Positions 11,161 through 23,025 are shown, counted from the stretch's first letter. The stretch: 64,000 nucleotides of DNA from Welwitschia mirabilis (GCA_051453625.1 JBOZIK010000001.1:261254649-261318648); one strand, 5' to 3'. Translations and numbers: made by a program. Notes: generated from the letters alone by a model not told the origin.

Positions 11161-11416
11161 TATGTTTTCACTATTATTTCCCTTATTAAGTTTGAATTGA
11201 CTTTAGCTAATCTTATCGTATAATATCCAGATAAATCCCACACATGTCACTAGTTTTGGTTGGTACATTGTCCTTAATTCTTTTATTAGGTTTTCCTAAA
11301 TATATTCTAAGTCAATAAAAATTATAATTAATATTAAACTAGAGATAAGTAAATTTAATTAAGTTAATTATAGCAAAATTAACTTTAAGCAATGTGGATC
11401 TAACTTAGCTTTTTCC

Positions 11417-11424
11417 TATAAATA
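11417..11424 (+). promoter_or_regulatory. TATA box (TATAAATA), copy 1
   Basis: TTTTTCCTATAAATAAGGTGTG is a good plant TATA context on the plus strand. It is preceded by the minisatellite and followed by a T-rich, AUG-poor stretch. It could be the promoter of an LTR whose U3 holds the minisatellite. No downstream coding region could be tied to it. Confidence 0.45.
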
Positions 11425-12064
11425 AGGTGTGTTCCTTCATTTTACATGATTTTCACTTGTATTAAATAGTACATTTATTATTTTATTTCTTTTCTATGAT
11501 TTCTTATTTTTTTCCTTTCCATTTTTAAGTGATTTTGTTACTTTATTACAACTTTCTAGTTTTTGCAATTTATTGAAGGACTTATTATATTCTTACTTTT
11601 ATAGATTTCATGCATTTTCTATTCATTATATGGATTAATTTTTATTGCTTATCATCTTTTGGAAATTTACATATGTTAGGGATATAAAGTTGGATATTCA
11701 AAAACATAGTACTGAAGAGGGTTTTACTTAGATCTTATCTTCTAATATCCTTGATTTATATATTTTTTGGTCCATATTTATGGTTCAATCGTTTTCTATA
11801 TTCTAGATCGTATTTATGCAACTTACAATATTTAGGCAAAGAATATTCTTACCCCATGCATGGTTTATTCTTATCATAGTAATAGCACTTGACTTAGTCT
11901 TAGGCAACATAAAGAAGAAAATCTTTCATATAAGGTATCCTACTTTGACTAATATTTTAGGAATTTCTTGAATAAATAGCTTAATACGTTCATTATCAAT
12001 GGGTAAATGGATATCCATTAGTATGAAATTTATAATTTAATTTCATCACTTTTTATTTTATTGT
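11425..12064. other. Sequence downstream of TATA box, unassigned
   Basis: T-rich at first, then mixed. No open frame or domain can be supported. The same sequence recurs at 12,922-13,564. The minus-strand segment near 11,930-12,010 reads HLPIDNERIKLFIQEI, faintly like a gypsy integrase strand, but no catalytic motif follows and I do not call it. Confidence 0.35.
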
Positions 12065-12164
12065 NNNNNNNNNNNNNNNNNNNNNNNNNNNNNNNNNNNN
12101 NNNNNNNNNNNNNNNNNNNNNNNNNNNNNNNNNNNNNNNNNNNNNNNNNNNNNNNNNNNNNNNN

Positions 12165-12656
12165 TCAAGACTACACAATGCACTATCAAGATAAGTGTAA
12201 TGTCAAGCCTCAATGGAATTTTAACTTTAATAATGTAACATCAGAATTCAATGTTCCCTTTTAGAACTTCATATTATGATTGATGGCCTTATAGTATAAT
12301 TTTAGCCTCCAAATTATGAGGTCAAGCTTCACTGTGTAACATTAAGCTATACAATAGGATGCTAGACTTTATTATGTAATATTGGATTAATAGTAATTAT
12401 GACCTTTATAATGAGATGTTATAAGTTATAATGTAATGTTAGAGCTTATTGTGCAACATTAAATTTATCAATGCAACATCAAGACAAGTAAAAAGTTAGA
12501 TTTCATAGTGCAACATCAAGGCTCGATTTGTAATGAAAGGCCCATAAGTATAACATTAGAACAAGTGTGTCTCAAGTTTTATATTATAACATTAGATCTC
12601 ACAGTATAATATCATGTCTTATTATGTGATTATAATCTTACTAGTGTAATGTTACC
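12165..12656. repeat. 20-bp minisatellite, copy 2
   Basis: The second copy of the distal half of the 10.3-11.1 kb array, beginning directly at the right edge of the 100-N gap. Units can be aligned one-to-one with copy 1, so this is a duplicate rather than an independent expansion. Confidence 0.85.
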
Positions 12657-12913
12657 TATCTTTTTTCACTGTTATTTCCATTATTAAGTTTGAATTAACT
12701 TTAGCTAATCTTATTTATAATATCTAGATAAATCCCACACATGTCACTAGTTTTGGTTAGTACGTTGTCCTCGATTTATTTATTAGGTTTTCCTAAATAT
12801 ATTCTAAGTTAATAAAAATTATAATTAATATTAAATTAAAGATAAGTAAACTCAATTAAGTTAATTATAAATAAATTAACTTTAAGCAATGTGGATCTAA
12901 CTTAGCTTTTTCT

Positions 12914-12921
12914 TATAAATA
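12914..12921 (+). promoter_or_regulatory. TATA box (TATAAATA), copy 2
   Basis: CTTATAAATAAGATGTG, the counterpart of the box at 11,417 in the duplicated segment. The core is unchanged although neighbouring bases differ. Confidence 0.4.
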
Positions 12922-13599
12922 AGATGTGTTTCTTCATTTTACATGATTTTCACTTTTATTAGTTAGTACATTTATTATTTTATTTCTTCTCTATGTTTTT
13001 TATTTTTTACCATTCCATTTTTAAGTGATTTTATTACTTTATTATAACTTTCTAGTTTTTTCAATTTATTGAAGGACTTGTTATATTCTCACTTTTATAA
13101 ATTTCATGCATTTTCTATTCAAGAATGGCTTAATTTCTATTGCTTATCATCTTTTGCAAATTTACATATGTTAGGGATATAAAGTTGGAGATTCAAAAAC
13201 ATAGCATTGAAGAGGGTTTTTCTTAGATTTTATCTTCTAATATCCTTGATTTATGTATTTTTTTGTTCATCTTTATGATTCAATTGTTTTCTATATTCTA
13301 GATCGCATTTATGTAACTTACAATATTTAGGCAAAGAATATTCTTACCCCATGCATGCTTTATTCTTATCATAGTAATAGAATTTGACTTATGTTTAGGC
13401 AACATAAAGAAGAAAATCTTTCATATAAGATATCCTACTTTAACTAATCTTTTAGGAATTTCTTGAATAAATAGCTTAATGAGTTCATTATCAATGGGTA
13501 AATGGATATCCATTAGTATGAAATTTATAATTTAATTTCATCACTTTTTATTTTATTGTTTATGGAAAATTAATTACCTTTAGGTATTTTATTCATGAT

Positions 13600-13965
13600 A
13601 GAATGAATGAAGTCCTCAACTATTCCATTTACTCAACTTGTATCATAATAGTAGGGTTGTCTTGTAACTAGGCCATTACAATTTGTTCTTTAGCCATTTT
13701 TTATCTTAACCATCTAACTTGGGATGGTAATATGAATGAAGTGTTTTTATATGTAAGATCTTTTAGGCCTTTACTATGCTTGTGCAAAATCCTTAATAAA
13801 ATTTAGTTAGTAATGTTTTCATATACATTTTTCTTTTTTGTCTATCTTGATGTAGGCTCATGTTGTTCTTTACTTTCTTTCCATTCTTCTAATACTTTTG
13901 ATGGTAAAGGAGTTAGATATCATGATATAGGGAATTCCATTAATGATACTATTCTTTCTTCTTCA
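13600..13965 (-). pseudogene. Possible gypsy integrase fragment
   Basis: The minus strand shows GIPYIMISNSFT, resembling the GIP..IVSDRD..FTS strand around the second catalytic Asp of gypsy integrases. Farther on, HSYYHPKLDG resembles the YHPQTDGQ motif. Asp is replaced by Asn at the catalytic position and the spacing is plausible. Frames are broken and most of the domain is unreadable, so this could be chance. It ends against the copia C LTR at 13,966, consistent with copia C having inserted into it. Confidence 0.3.
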
Positions 13966-14340
13966 TGCTAGATGTAACATGAATCATAAAATAAGTCTTA
14001 CCGAATATGTTTTATTTCAAATGTATTTCATCCTAATGAAATAAATATATAAATTTAAAACTAAAAATCAATTATGATAATCACTTAATTAATTACTCTA
14101 ATAAAACATTATGACTATTCATAATTATTTTATGGATAGTTACATCTCTTTATGTAATCTTTAATTTGTCTAATTACTCATCAATTATGTGTAATCTAAT
14201 TATAATTTCAATTATCTTAATTTATTCTATTGATAATAAAAAGATTCTTTTACTTTTTAATTTCTATTCATTCTTATTTTATTTACTATTTAATTGAGAT
14301 TTCTTATGCTTCATTTTACTTCCACATTAAACTTCCAACA
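13966..14340 (+). repeat. 5' LTR of copia C (375 bp)
   Basis: It starts TGCTAGATGTAACAT and ends CTTCCAACA, giving TG...CA termini. Aligned with 30,062 onward (TATTAGATAAAACAT) it shows shared blocks such as ATGTATTTCATCCTAA, TTACTCTAATRAAACATTRTGACTAT and the ATRTAATYTTTAAT segment. The right end abuts the primer binding site. Confidence 0.7.
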
Positions 14341-14352
14341 TGGTATTAAATC
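14341..14352 (+). other. Primer binding site of copia C
   Basis: TGGTATTAAATC follows the LTR CA end without a spacer. It equals the initiator-Met primer site TGGTATCAGAGC except for one C-to-T and two G-to-A changes, the decay pattern seen throughout the window. Confidence 0.75.
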
Positions 14353-14356
14353 ATAG

Positions 14357-15597
14357 TGTTGCAATACTTATTTATAAAATTATTATGTCCTTACACAAAT
14401 CTTATTAGTCACAAATATTTGTACAAAATATACATTATTATAGATGAGAGTTAATCTAAATGATATAATTTACTAAGCTCAAGGTTATAAAATTGATTTG
14501 AATAAAGTGTTTTTGGTATTTTTCCATTTAAATTTAAGAAATAAGAACAATGCAGAAATAAAATACAAGATAAATGAAAATTCAATACTTATAGATTAGA
14601 TCCAAATGAAAATATCCTAAGTAATATTTATACTTTACTGCTAATCTTTGCCATCAAGATCGGCCCTCATAATCTAAATCAATTATAAAATACTATTACA
14701 AGATCCTAATCAACATAGGAAATAAGTCATATCAAATGAAATATAATGGAATGCAACTAAACTAGTTATGGAAATGCAATAAGAAATAAAATGCAAAAAC
14801 TAAATTAACAATATCGATGTTAAGAAGGGTTACCATCATGATTTAGATTAATTATGAAGCTATTAAACTATTAATAAATCATAAACAATATAAATCATAA
14901 GGGATATTTACATAATGAAAATAAGAAAACTATTTTGAATAATATCAAAACAAGTATCTAGTTACAAAGAAGAAACACCTCAACGAAGAAGACATAGCCT
15001 AATACTAAGGTTTCTCTTTATAGCTATGAATGGATCTTATATCATTTAATATCCCATCACAAGATTTTCAAGTGCCAAAGAAGATAGTCAGATATGAGGG
15101 CAAGGAGGTATTTATTTAAAAGAATATCCTAAAAATAAAAATCCTAACAACCAAAATAAAACCTAGTAGTGCCATAGGTGTTCATGTAACATATTATAAA
15201 GTTAGGTGTAATGTCATTTAGACAATGATGAAGATAATGCCATATTGAAAAGGATCTTACCTAAGCTTCTAGATCAATCTAGTTAATAACCTTATTAGCT
15301 TTGGTATGCTATTATCTAAAACTATCATCTAGATCATTATGGCGATGATAAACTTTAAAGTTCTTTTGTTAACTCAAATTAGCCTTTTCAATTATCAGAT
15401 TCCTCTATAGAATTCTATGTATTAGAATTCATCTGAAATTCCTTCAAATATGTTGAATATTATACATTTGTGTGATCATTACATTAATTCTTTCTCATTA
15501 TTGAAACCCCATTAAACCTATCTTAATGTCTTATGAAAGTACTCAAAATGCCCTATCACATACATACAATTTGGTATTACAATTTAACATTACAAAC
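14357..15597 (-). repeat. 3' LTR of gypsy D
   Basis: About 1.24 kb homologous throughout to 24,536-26,039. Shared blocks include TCACAAATATTTG, AACAATATCRATSTTAA, AATCATAAGGGA, AAGAAAACTATTTTGA, CAAGTATCTAGTTA, TTCCAAAGAAGATAGT-type words and TACTCAAAATGCCC...AATTTGG. In minus orientation it would begin near TTGTAATACCAAATTG and end GCAACA. It sits 4 bp after the copia C primer site. Confidence 0.75.
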
Positions 15598-16505
15598 AAT
15601 TTGGCATTACAACTAAGATAAATATTAACTAAGAAAATGTAAATCAATCTCAGATATCTCATCATGTAAGATATAATTTTAAAACCTAATAAACTGAACA
15701 TGTTACCTTAGCATAGACTATCATCCTATGAATCGTGCAAATGATGGATGGGGTATAGAATTCAAAACATGGACTTAAAAAATCAATTACCTATGAACAT
15801 GTTAATCAAAAAATAGTATTAGAGTTCATAAATATTACATTATCCCCCACTTAAAACATTTATTACATTAAAAAATATAAATCAAATGTCATATAAACAA
15901 TTTGTTAAAAAGATAAAATCATAATAACTCAAATCAATGACATGCATGTTAAATAAAAATAGTAATAACTCAGAATGCTATATAAATAAATTAGTGAGAT
16001 TTAAGTACAATCCTCAAGAGATAAATAAATAATTACAACATCACTCTCATTATGATGTTAAGTGAGGTCTACATGGAAGCTCATAGATGTAAGTGAAAAA
16101 GGAGAATGCTCTTATCCATCTAAAAAGTGCATACTAAGATCCTATTAAAATGGTATATGTATAGTCCTATTAAACAATACCCATAAAGTAGATCATACAA
16201 ATAATATGAAATCATAACTAGTCTATCACATCTTATACATGTATCATGAAAGATCAAAAATGATCCACATAATTAAAATTTTACTTAAAAATATCTCAAA
16301 AGTCTATTCCTCCCCATGTGTCATCCACCCATGTTATTTGGATAAGTAGGGTGACAAACCTCTAAGAAAGATTGGTAGAAATTGAAGTTCAGGTAATATA
16401 AGATAATTAATGATAACAATAGTGAGGCTTCAAAAAATCATCACAAATTCTAAAACATAAATAAAAGGTAAAAATCATCATCATGATAAAAGAGTCAAAA
16501 GTTGA

Positions 16506-18250
16506 AGAAAACTTAAGGTAGGATAAAATAATATCATGATTAGATAATGATAATAAATTAAGAGAGAAGCAATATTAAGTAAAATACTTAAACGTTTCTT
16601 AACTTAAAATTATTTAAGAAAGTAATTAAATGTATGAAAACTCAAAAACATGCTAAAGAAAAATCATCTACAAGGTATTTAGTAAAAGTTAACCACTATG
16701 AAGAGAAACCACAAGTGACAAATAAAAATAACACAAAAATTATTATATGATCAATTCCTAATTATTATAACGAAAAAGTGCAGAAATAACTTTAAAATAC
16801 CAAGTAAATTACCTAAGCAAAATAAAATGAAAATGGACAAGTAGGAAGATGAAGAAAATTTTTAACCTATCCTAAATTCTAATTTATTAAACTACCTTAC
16901 TAGAATTCATAAAATAACCTAATTAATGATGCATGACATAATGTAAAAAAATTCATTAAGTATCACTTGAATAGGAAATGATTATGATAATGTTGAATAT
17001 ATCTAATGTTTTAAAATAATGAATGGTAAAATCAAAAGCTCCTTAGAAATGGATCCACCTACTTACATCCTAAAACCACACTAGAATCCAAAAAAGTGAA
17101 ATGATTATATGGGAATATTATATGCTCAACAAGTCTAGAAAATAAGCAATTCCTATAATAATACTAGAAATATCACTGATCTTGTAACCTCTAAATGATA
17201 ATTATTTTCCTATAATTAAGGGAGTACAAGTACTATCACAGGAGTAAAGATCCATAAAGCATGGTCAACTAACCCACTAGTGAAGTTCTCATAGCTACCA
17301 ACACTGCCAAAAGTCCCTTTTGNNNNNNNNNNNNNNNNNNNNNNNNNNNNNNNNNNNNNNNNNNNNNNNNNNNNNNNNNNNNNNNNNNNNNNNNNNNNNN
17401 NNNNNNNNNNNNNNNNNNNNNNAGAAAACTTAAGGGAGAAGAAAACGATATCATGATTACATAATGATAATGCATTAAGAGAGAAGCAATATTAAGCAAA
17501 ATACTCAAATTCTTCTTAACTCAAAATAATTTAAGAAAAGTAAGTAAATGTATGAAAACTCAAAAACATGCTAAAGAAAAATCATCTACAGGGTGTTAAG
17601 TAAAAGTTAACCGCTATGAATTGAAACCACAAGTGATAAACAAAAATAATAGAAAATTATTAAATGATCAATTCCTAATTATTATAATGAAAAAGTACAA
17701 AAATGACTTTGAAATACCAAGTAAAACACTTAAGCAAAATAAAATGAAAATTGACAAGTAGGAAGATAAAGAAAATTTTTAACCTATCATAAATTCTAAT
17801 TTAGTAAAATACCTTGCTATAATTCATAAAATAACATAATTAATGATGCATGACATAATCTTAAAAACTTCATTAAGTATCACTTGGATAGGAAATGATT
17901 ATGATAATGCTGAGAATATCTAATGTTTTNNNNNNNNNNCAAATAATGAATGGCAAAATCAAAAGCTTCTTAGAAATGGATCCACCTACTTACACCCTAA
18001 AACCACACTAGAATCTAAAAAAGTGAAATGATTATATGGGAATACTATATGCTCAACAAGTCTAAGAAATAAGCAATTCTTGTGATAATACTAGAAATAT
18101 CACTGATCTTGTAGCCTCTAAATGATAATTATTTTCCTATGATTAGGGGAGTACAAGTACTATCACAGGAGAAAAGACCCATAAAGCATGGTTAACTAAC
18201 CCACTAGTGAAGTTCTCATAGCTACCAACACTACCAAAAGTCCCTTTTGG
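16506..18250. repeat. Gap-flanking duplication (about 820 bp) around 17323-17422
   Basis: The two flanks are near-identical, starting AGAAAACTTAAGG and ending at the AAAAGTCCCTTTTG word. In the right copy a 10-N gap (17,930-17,939) sits at a point where the left copy reads TTTTAAAATAATG. The true missing length there is therefore close to zero and the 10 N are a placeholder. Confidence 0.9.
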
Positions 18251-18295
18251 AAAAATTTAACCCAGTTTGATGGGATATTAGATAAGAAATAGAGA

Positions 18296-20378
18296 ATAAT
18301 ACACTTAAATAACTAAAGAATCACTCCACTGAAAGAGAATAGAAGGACCAAGACATCTTCCTTTAAAATAAAGTTCATAAACATACAAATGTTTTAGGCT
18401 TGGATGAGTCCAATCTTCTAATTTTGAAATGTCTATGTAAAAGATTACTAGTCATGCTAACTTTATAAAGTAAAACTTAAATTAAATCAAATAAGAAAGA
18501 ATTCAAACAATGGCATGAGGAGTTTCAAGATAAGTACTTCTAACATGATATATTTCATATTTTGTAAGTCTTATTTACTTGATTAATATGTACGTTAAGC
18601 TTTTAGTCAAATAAATAATTATCTTTGTTTAAGTTCCTTATCAAATAAGATGTCATTTTAAAATTAACCTTGGTTTGTAATCTTTATAACTTATTATGAA
18701 AGTGATAAAAATTATTTTAAAAGGTTTTTATGAGAAAATCTATTCAAAGAATTAAAATTAGATAATCCCATTATGTGAGGAATTAAAATCCCATGATAAA
18801 ACAATTCAAAGTTTCCAAAGGACATAATTATATATTTTGCATTTTTTACCTCATTTAGATTATTTATAAATATGATAGATGTATTATATCATGAATAAAT
18901 ATTTTTTTCTTATGTTATGTTATTGATAGGCTTTATCCATTTTGAAATAAATGAGCGCTTGAGGATGGTCAGATATTAAGTTGTAATGCCATTGATTAAA
19001 GATTCAATCTCCTATTATATTAGCTAGGTATTATCCTTATAATTTATCTATGTATGTTGATAAGAAGTTTACATCTTCTTAACTATTCACAAGATGTCTT
19101 TTATGCAACAAAAAACTAGGAAGAAATGGAGGGCATAAATTTATAACATTGCTAGTATTTGTAAACCAAAATATCTTAGAAATTAATTATAGGTAAATAT
19201 ATGATATTCATCTGATGTGTTTTTCTTACAATATAGAAATTTTNNNNNNNNNNNNNNNNNNNNNNNNNNNNNNNNNNNNNNNNNNNNNNNNNNNNNNNNN
19301 NNNNNNNNNNNNNNNNNNNNNNNNNNNNNNNNNNNNNNNNNNNTAATACACTTAAATAACTAAAGAATCACTCCACTGAAAGAGAATGAAAGGACCAAGA
19401 CATGTTCCTTTAAAATGAAGTTCATAAACATAAAAATGTTTTAGACTTGAATGATTCCAATCTTCTAACTTTAAAATGTCTAAGTAAAAGATTACTAGTC
19501 ATGATAACTTCATAAAGTAAAGCATAAATTAAAGATGTTCAAGTAATAACATGATATCCAATAAATAAATCAGCTAAGAAAGAATTTAGACAATGGCATG
19601 AGGACTTTCAAGACAAGTACTTCTATCATGATATATTTCAAATTTTATAAATCTTATTTACTTGAGTAATACATATGTTAAGATTTTAGTCAAATGAGTA
19701 ATTATCTTTATTTAAGTTCATCAAATAAGATGTCATTTTAAAATTAACCTTGGTTTGATATCTCTATAACTTACCATGAAAGTGATAAAATTATGTTAAA
19801 AGGTTTTTATGAGAAAATATATTCAAAGAATTAAAATTAGATAATCCCATTATGTGAGGAATTAAAATTACATGATAAAACAAGTGGAAGTTTCAAAACG
19901 ACATAATTATATATTTTGCATTTTTTATCTCATTTGAATTATTTATAAATATGATAGATGTACTATATCATCAATAAATATTTTTTTCTTATGTTATATT
20001 ATTGATAGACTTTATCCATTTTAAAATAAATGAGCACTTGAATAAGTACATGCATTCACATGAAGTAGAATGTAAAGTAAAACCAACTCATGCTTAGAGG
20101 ATGACCAGATATTAAGTTGTAATGCCATTAATTGGAGATTAAATCTCCTATTATATTGGTTAGGTATTATCCATATAATTTATCTATGTATGTTAACACT
20201 AAGTTTACATCTCCTTAACTATTCACAAGATGTCTTTTATGCAACAAAAAACTAGGAAAAAATGAAAGGCATAAATTTATGACATTGCTAGTATTTGTAA
20301 GCCAAAATATGTTAGAAATTAATTATAGGTAAATATATGATATTCATATGATTTGTCTTTCTTACAATATAGAAATTT
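18296..20378. repeat. Gap-flanking duplication (about 0.95-1.0 kb) around 19244-19343
   Basis: 18,296-19,243 and 19,344-20,378 both start TAATACACTTAAATAAC and end ATATAGAAATTTT. The right copy holds extra blocks (near 19,535-19,570 and 20,040-20,095) absent from the left. The copies are therefore structurally different, not just noisy reads of the same molecule. Confidence 0.9.
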
Positions 20379-20535
20379 TAATTAAGGAGTAAGTAGAATT
20401 TAATCTAGGTTTTTATTATATCTATCAAGTAAAAATATTAAAGAAAAAGGAAGTATTATTAAAAAAAATACTTATTTAGGGCAAGATAAAAGAGGCTATC
20501 ACATATCATGTTTAAGATTTGATTAGTAGGTAACT

Positions 20536-20662
20536 CATGGATTTTTAACATTTATCTGTTAACTTTCTGAATTTCCCTAGTGTTTAAATCAAAAATCTCA
20601 ACTGAGCCATTAGAATGCACTTTTTCTAAAAGATAAGAACCTAATCATCTAGAGGTTAACCT
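20536..20662 (-). pseudogene. Integrase C-terminal tail, Athila/Tat type (element D)
   Basis: The minus strand reads RLTSR*LGSYLLEK, VHSNGSVEIFDLNTREIQK, VNR*MLKIHE. This matches the conserved tail of Athila/Tat gypsy polyproteins (L.SRW.GPF.V..VFP.GAVE.......FKVNGQRLK). One stop is at the conserved Trp (TGG to TAG) and one at Gln (CAG to TAG). The tail binds DNA during integration. The catalytic core expected upstream (higher coordinates) is not recognisable, which argues for a deletion or extreme decay. Confidence 0.75.
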
Positions 20663-21340
20663 GTTGTGTAAAATATGGCATGTAAACCTAAACACTAAGG
20701 ATAGAAACATAACAATAAAACAATATTTAAAAAATACCAAATCAAGCTTAAAGTATTAAGAAAATAAGTTTTATTTAGATCTAACACTTCATTTAAAACA
20801 AAAGAGACATTTATTTTACTAATGATATGATCCTAGTTATTATACTTTTTTGGAAAAATAAGAACCAAACCAAATAGAAACTAATTAATAAAACATAAAA
20901 TATATAAAATCATTTTTGAATAAAATCAATTAGAATAAAGATAGTAAAAATATAAAGCCTTAATAGCATAAATTTTAAAATCTAAATAAGAGATGAAGAA
21001 GTAATACATTTCATTAAAAATTAATATATTATTAAATTAATGTAAATCATGATTATCATTACATAATTTATTCAAATAACTACTTAAATAAAGGATGCAA
21101 GAAGTTTTTGAAGGGTTTTAGAATATTTAATAAGATCAAGAAGATTTCTAACATTCAACTCAAGATATGTTTTTCACAAGAAGGTAAGGCTTTCCCTAAT
21201 GATTATAACAAAATAATACTTTGACTTCATAAAATTTATTAGTAATATAAGAGATAAAAAATTCATATGATTTATGGAAACATAATCTATTATCAAACAC
21301 ATGGTCTGAAAAATTTAAAACATAAAATTTTATTCAATAA
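20663..21340 (-). other. Element D interior, nothing recognised
   Basis: This should hold integrase core and RT sequence if the element were complete. Stop density is high and no D-D-E, HHCC or FSKIDL-like motif is seen on either strand. Confidence 0.4.
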
Positions 21341-23025
21341 TTAAAAATGAGATATATCAAAGGTAATATTAAGGCTCCCGAAATTTTGGGAAAACTTCTT
21401 ATGGTAATTGAGTATGGTAGGTTTGATATACCTAAGAATATTTTTAAGGTTTAATTCTAAGCATGGATTACTATCAAGAAGATAAGGTTTAGCCCAATTT
21501 AGGATTTTAAGATATACCAAGTCATATTTTTTAAAATAATAATCATTAAAGGCATTAGCTAAANNNNNNNNNNNNNNNNNNNNNNNNNNNNNNNNNNNNN
21601 NNNNNNNNNNNNNNNNNNNNNNNNNNNNNNNNNNNNNNNNNNNNNNNNNNNNNNNNNNNNNNNAAGGCATTAGCTAAAGTGGACTTGCTAAAAGAGGAAA
21701 GGATGTTACTTTAAATATCACATGGATTTTTACAAGAAAAAGATTAAGAGATTTTAGGAATAGACTTCTCAAGTTTATATGTTTTATTAAAATAAAAAAT
21801 AAGGATGTGATTTTGAGAATTATATGAATGTTCAAAGGAAAGAGATGGAGAAATGTTACCATTATCAAGATTACAAGGTAATGTGGAAGTAGAAGTAGAA
21901 GGAGGGATGTTCTTTGAAGTTTTACATCAAAGTACAAGTGGAAGGAATGGAGAAATCTGTATAAACTCTTTAGGTTGGGCTATTGCATTGAAATGTATAA
22001 GTCTATTCTACATTAATTTTGGTCAAATTTCTAGGGATTATTCATTATTTCTCTCCTCCTCATTGTTATCTTCATCATGAATTCGTTAAGTGTTTTCTTT
22101 ATTTTATTTATCATTATATTTAACTATATCTTCCTCTTCTTGTTAAATGTTGTTTCATTCTCTAAGTTATTAGATTCATCAAAAATATCATAAATATAAA
22201 TTGCTTGTCATNNNNNNNNNNNNNNNNNNNNNNNNNNNNNNNNNNNNNNNNNNNNNNNNNNNNNNNNNNNNNNNNNNNNNNNNNNNNNNNNNNNNNNNNN
22301 NNNNNNNNNNNNNNNNNNNNNNNNNNNNNNNNNNNNNNNNNNNNNNNNNNNNNNNNNNNNNNNNNNNNNNNNNNNNNNNNNNNNNNNNNNNNNNNNNNNN
22401 NNNNNAGTTTTACATCAAAGTACAAGTGAAAGAAATGGAGAAATATGTATAGACTCTTTAGGTTTGATTATTGCATTGAAATGTATAAGTCTATTCTACA
22501 TTACATTTGGTTGAATTTCTATGGATTATTCATTATTCCTCTCCTCCTCATTATTATATTCATCATGAATTTGTTAAGTATTTTCTTCATTTTCTTTATC
22601 ATTATATTTAACTATATCTTCCTCTTCTTGTTAAATTTTGTTGTCATTCTATANNNNNNNNNNNNNNNNNNNNNNNNNNNNNNNNNNNNNNNNNNNNNNN
22701 NNNNNNNNNNNNNNNNNNNNNNNNNNNNNNNNNNNNNNNNNNTTATTATTCTTTAGATGATTATATTTATCAAAAATTCATAAAGGGAAAAGTGATAATT
22801 ATCTTCTTCATGGGTTAAAAGATTTTCAAGTTCTTTATTAAATGATTCATTTATTTCATCTAGATTTTCTAATAGTAAGTGAATGCCATGAAGATAATAG
22901 GGTATTTCACTGTCATGATATGATGAATAAGCATTCTCATTCTTATTGTTAAAAAATTTAGTTAAATTATTATTGTCCTCCTTTTGTCCATCTCCTATTG
23001 AGTGGGATATTTTAATTTGATCCAT
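21341..23025 (-). CDS. Unrecognised frame inside element D (probably decayed)
   Basis: Reading right to left. A Met at 23,025 opens a 90-codon acidic segment (MDQIKISHSIGDGQ... ENLLTHEEDNYHF), interrupted by an 89-N gap. Charged, repeat-like text follows (QEEEDIVKYNDKENEENT with an internal stop), and after a 194-N gap a Ser/Thr/Pro-rich stretch (NIPPSTSTSTLPCNLDNGN). It ends with a more structured tail, YYFKKYDLVYLKILNWAKPY, LLDSNPCLELNLKNILRYIK, stopping at 21,341. Stops inside are few and mostly at CAA/CAG-derived codons. This is unusual for the window, where other frames rarely exceed 100 codons. It resembles no gag or pol domain I know. It could be a lineage-specific ORF of element D or a captured host fragment. 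21,549-21,563 is repeated at 21,664-21,678 across a gap. Confidence 0.3.
21549..21678. repeat. Gap-flanking 15-bp duplication around 21564-21663
   Basis: AAGGCATTAGCTAAA occurs immediately left and immediately right of the 100-N gap. Collapsing the two copies keeps the minus-strand frame open through this point. Confidence 0.8.
21911..22653. repeat. Gap-flanking duplication (about 250 bp) around 22212-22405
   Basis: AGTTTTACATCAAAGTACAAG and about 230 following bases occur at 21,918 and again at 22,406, with 194 N between. A further 89-N gap follows at 22,654-22,742. Confidence 0.85.

Larger units (their letters stand above)
10664..13564. repeat. Large direct duplication (about 1.4 kb) around gap 12065-12164
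   Basis: 10,664-12,064 and 12,165-13,564 are two copies, same order and orientation, starting inside the 20-bp minisatellite and ending at GGTAAATGGATATCC...TTTTATTGT. They differ at several percent of positions with both transitions and transversions. Copy 1 ends exactly at the left gap edge and copy 2 starts exactly at the right edge. This fits an unmerged contig overlap or two haplotypes better than a true tandem duplication. Confidence 0.9.
15598..20535 (-). other. Element D 3' internal region, no recognised gene
   Basis: Between the integrase tail and the 3' LTR. Unique length is much smaller than it appears, since 16,506-17,322 is repeated at 17,423-18,250 and 18,296-19,243 at 19,344-20,378. 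Athila/Tat elements commonly carry an extra ORF or long non-coding region here. I find no membrane-rich or env-like frame that survives. A GTACAAGTACTATCACAGGAG block (near 17,222 and 18,151) is well kept in both copies. Confidence 0.5.

Noticed and set aside
11830-12020. Gypsy integrase strand on minus (HLPIDNERIKLFIQEI)
   Set aside because: No catalytic Asp or GVP..I(V)SD motif follows in any frame and the adjacent sequence is stop-rich. Similarity is at chance level.
21674-22080. Two overlapping frames (87 codons minus, 75 codons plus) in the D interior
   Set aside because: The better frame for this stretch is the third one on the minus strand, which connects to the 109-codon tail. These two are alternatives in other phases.
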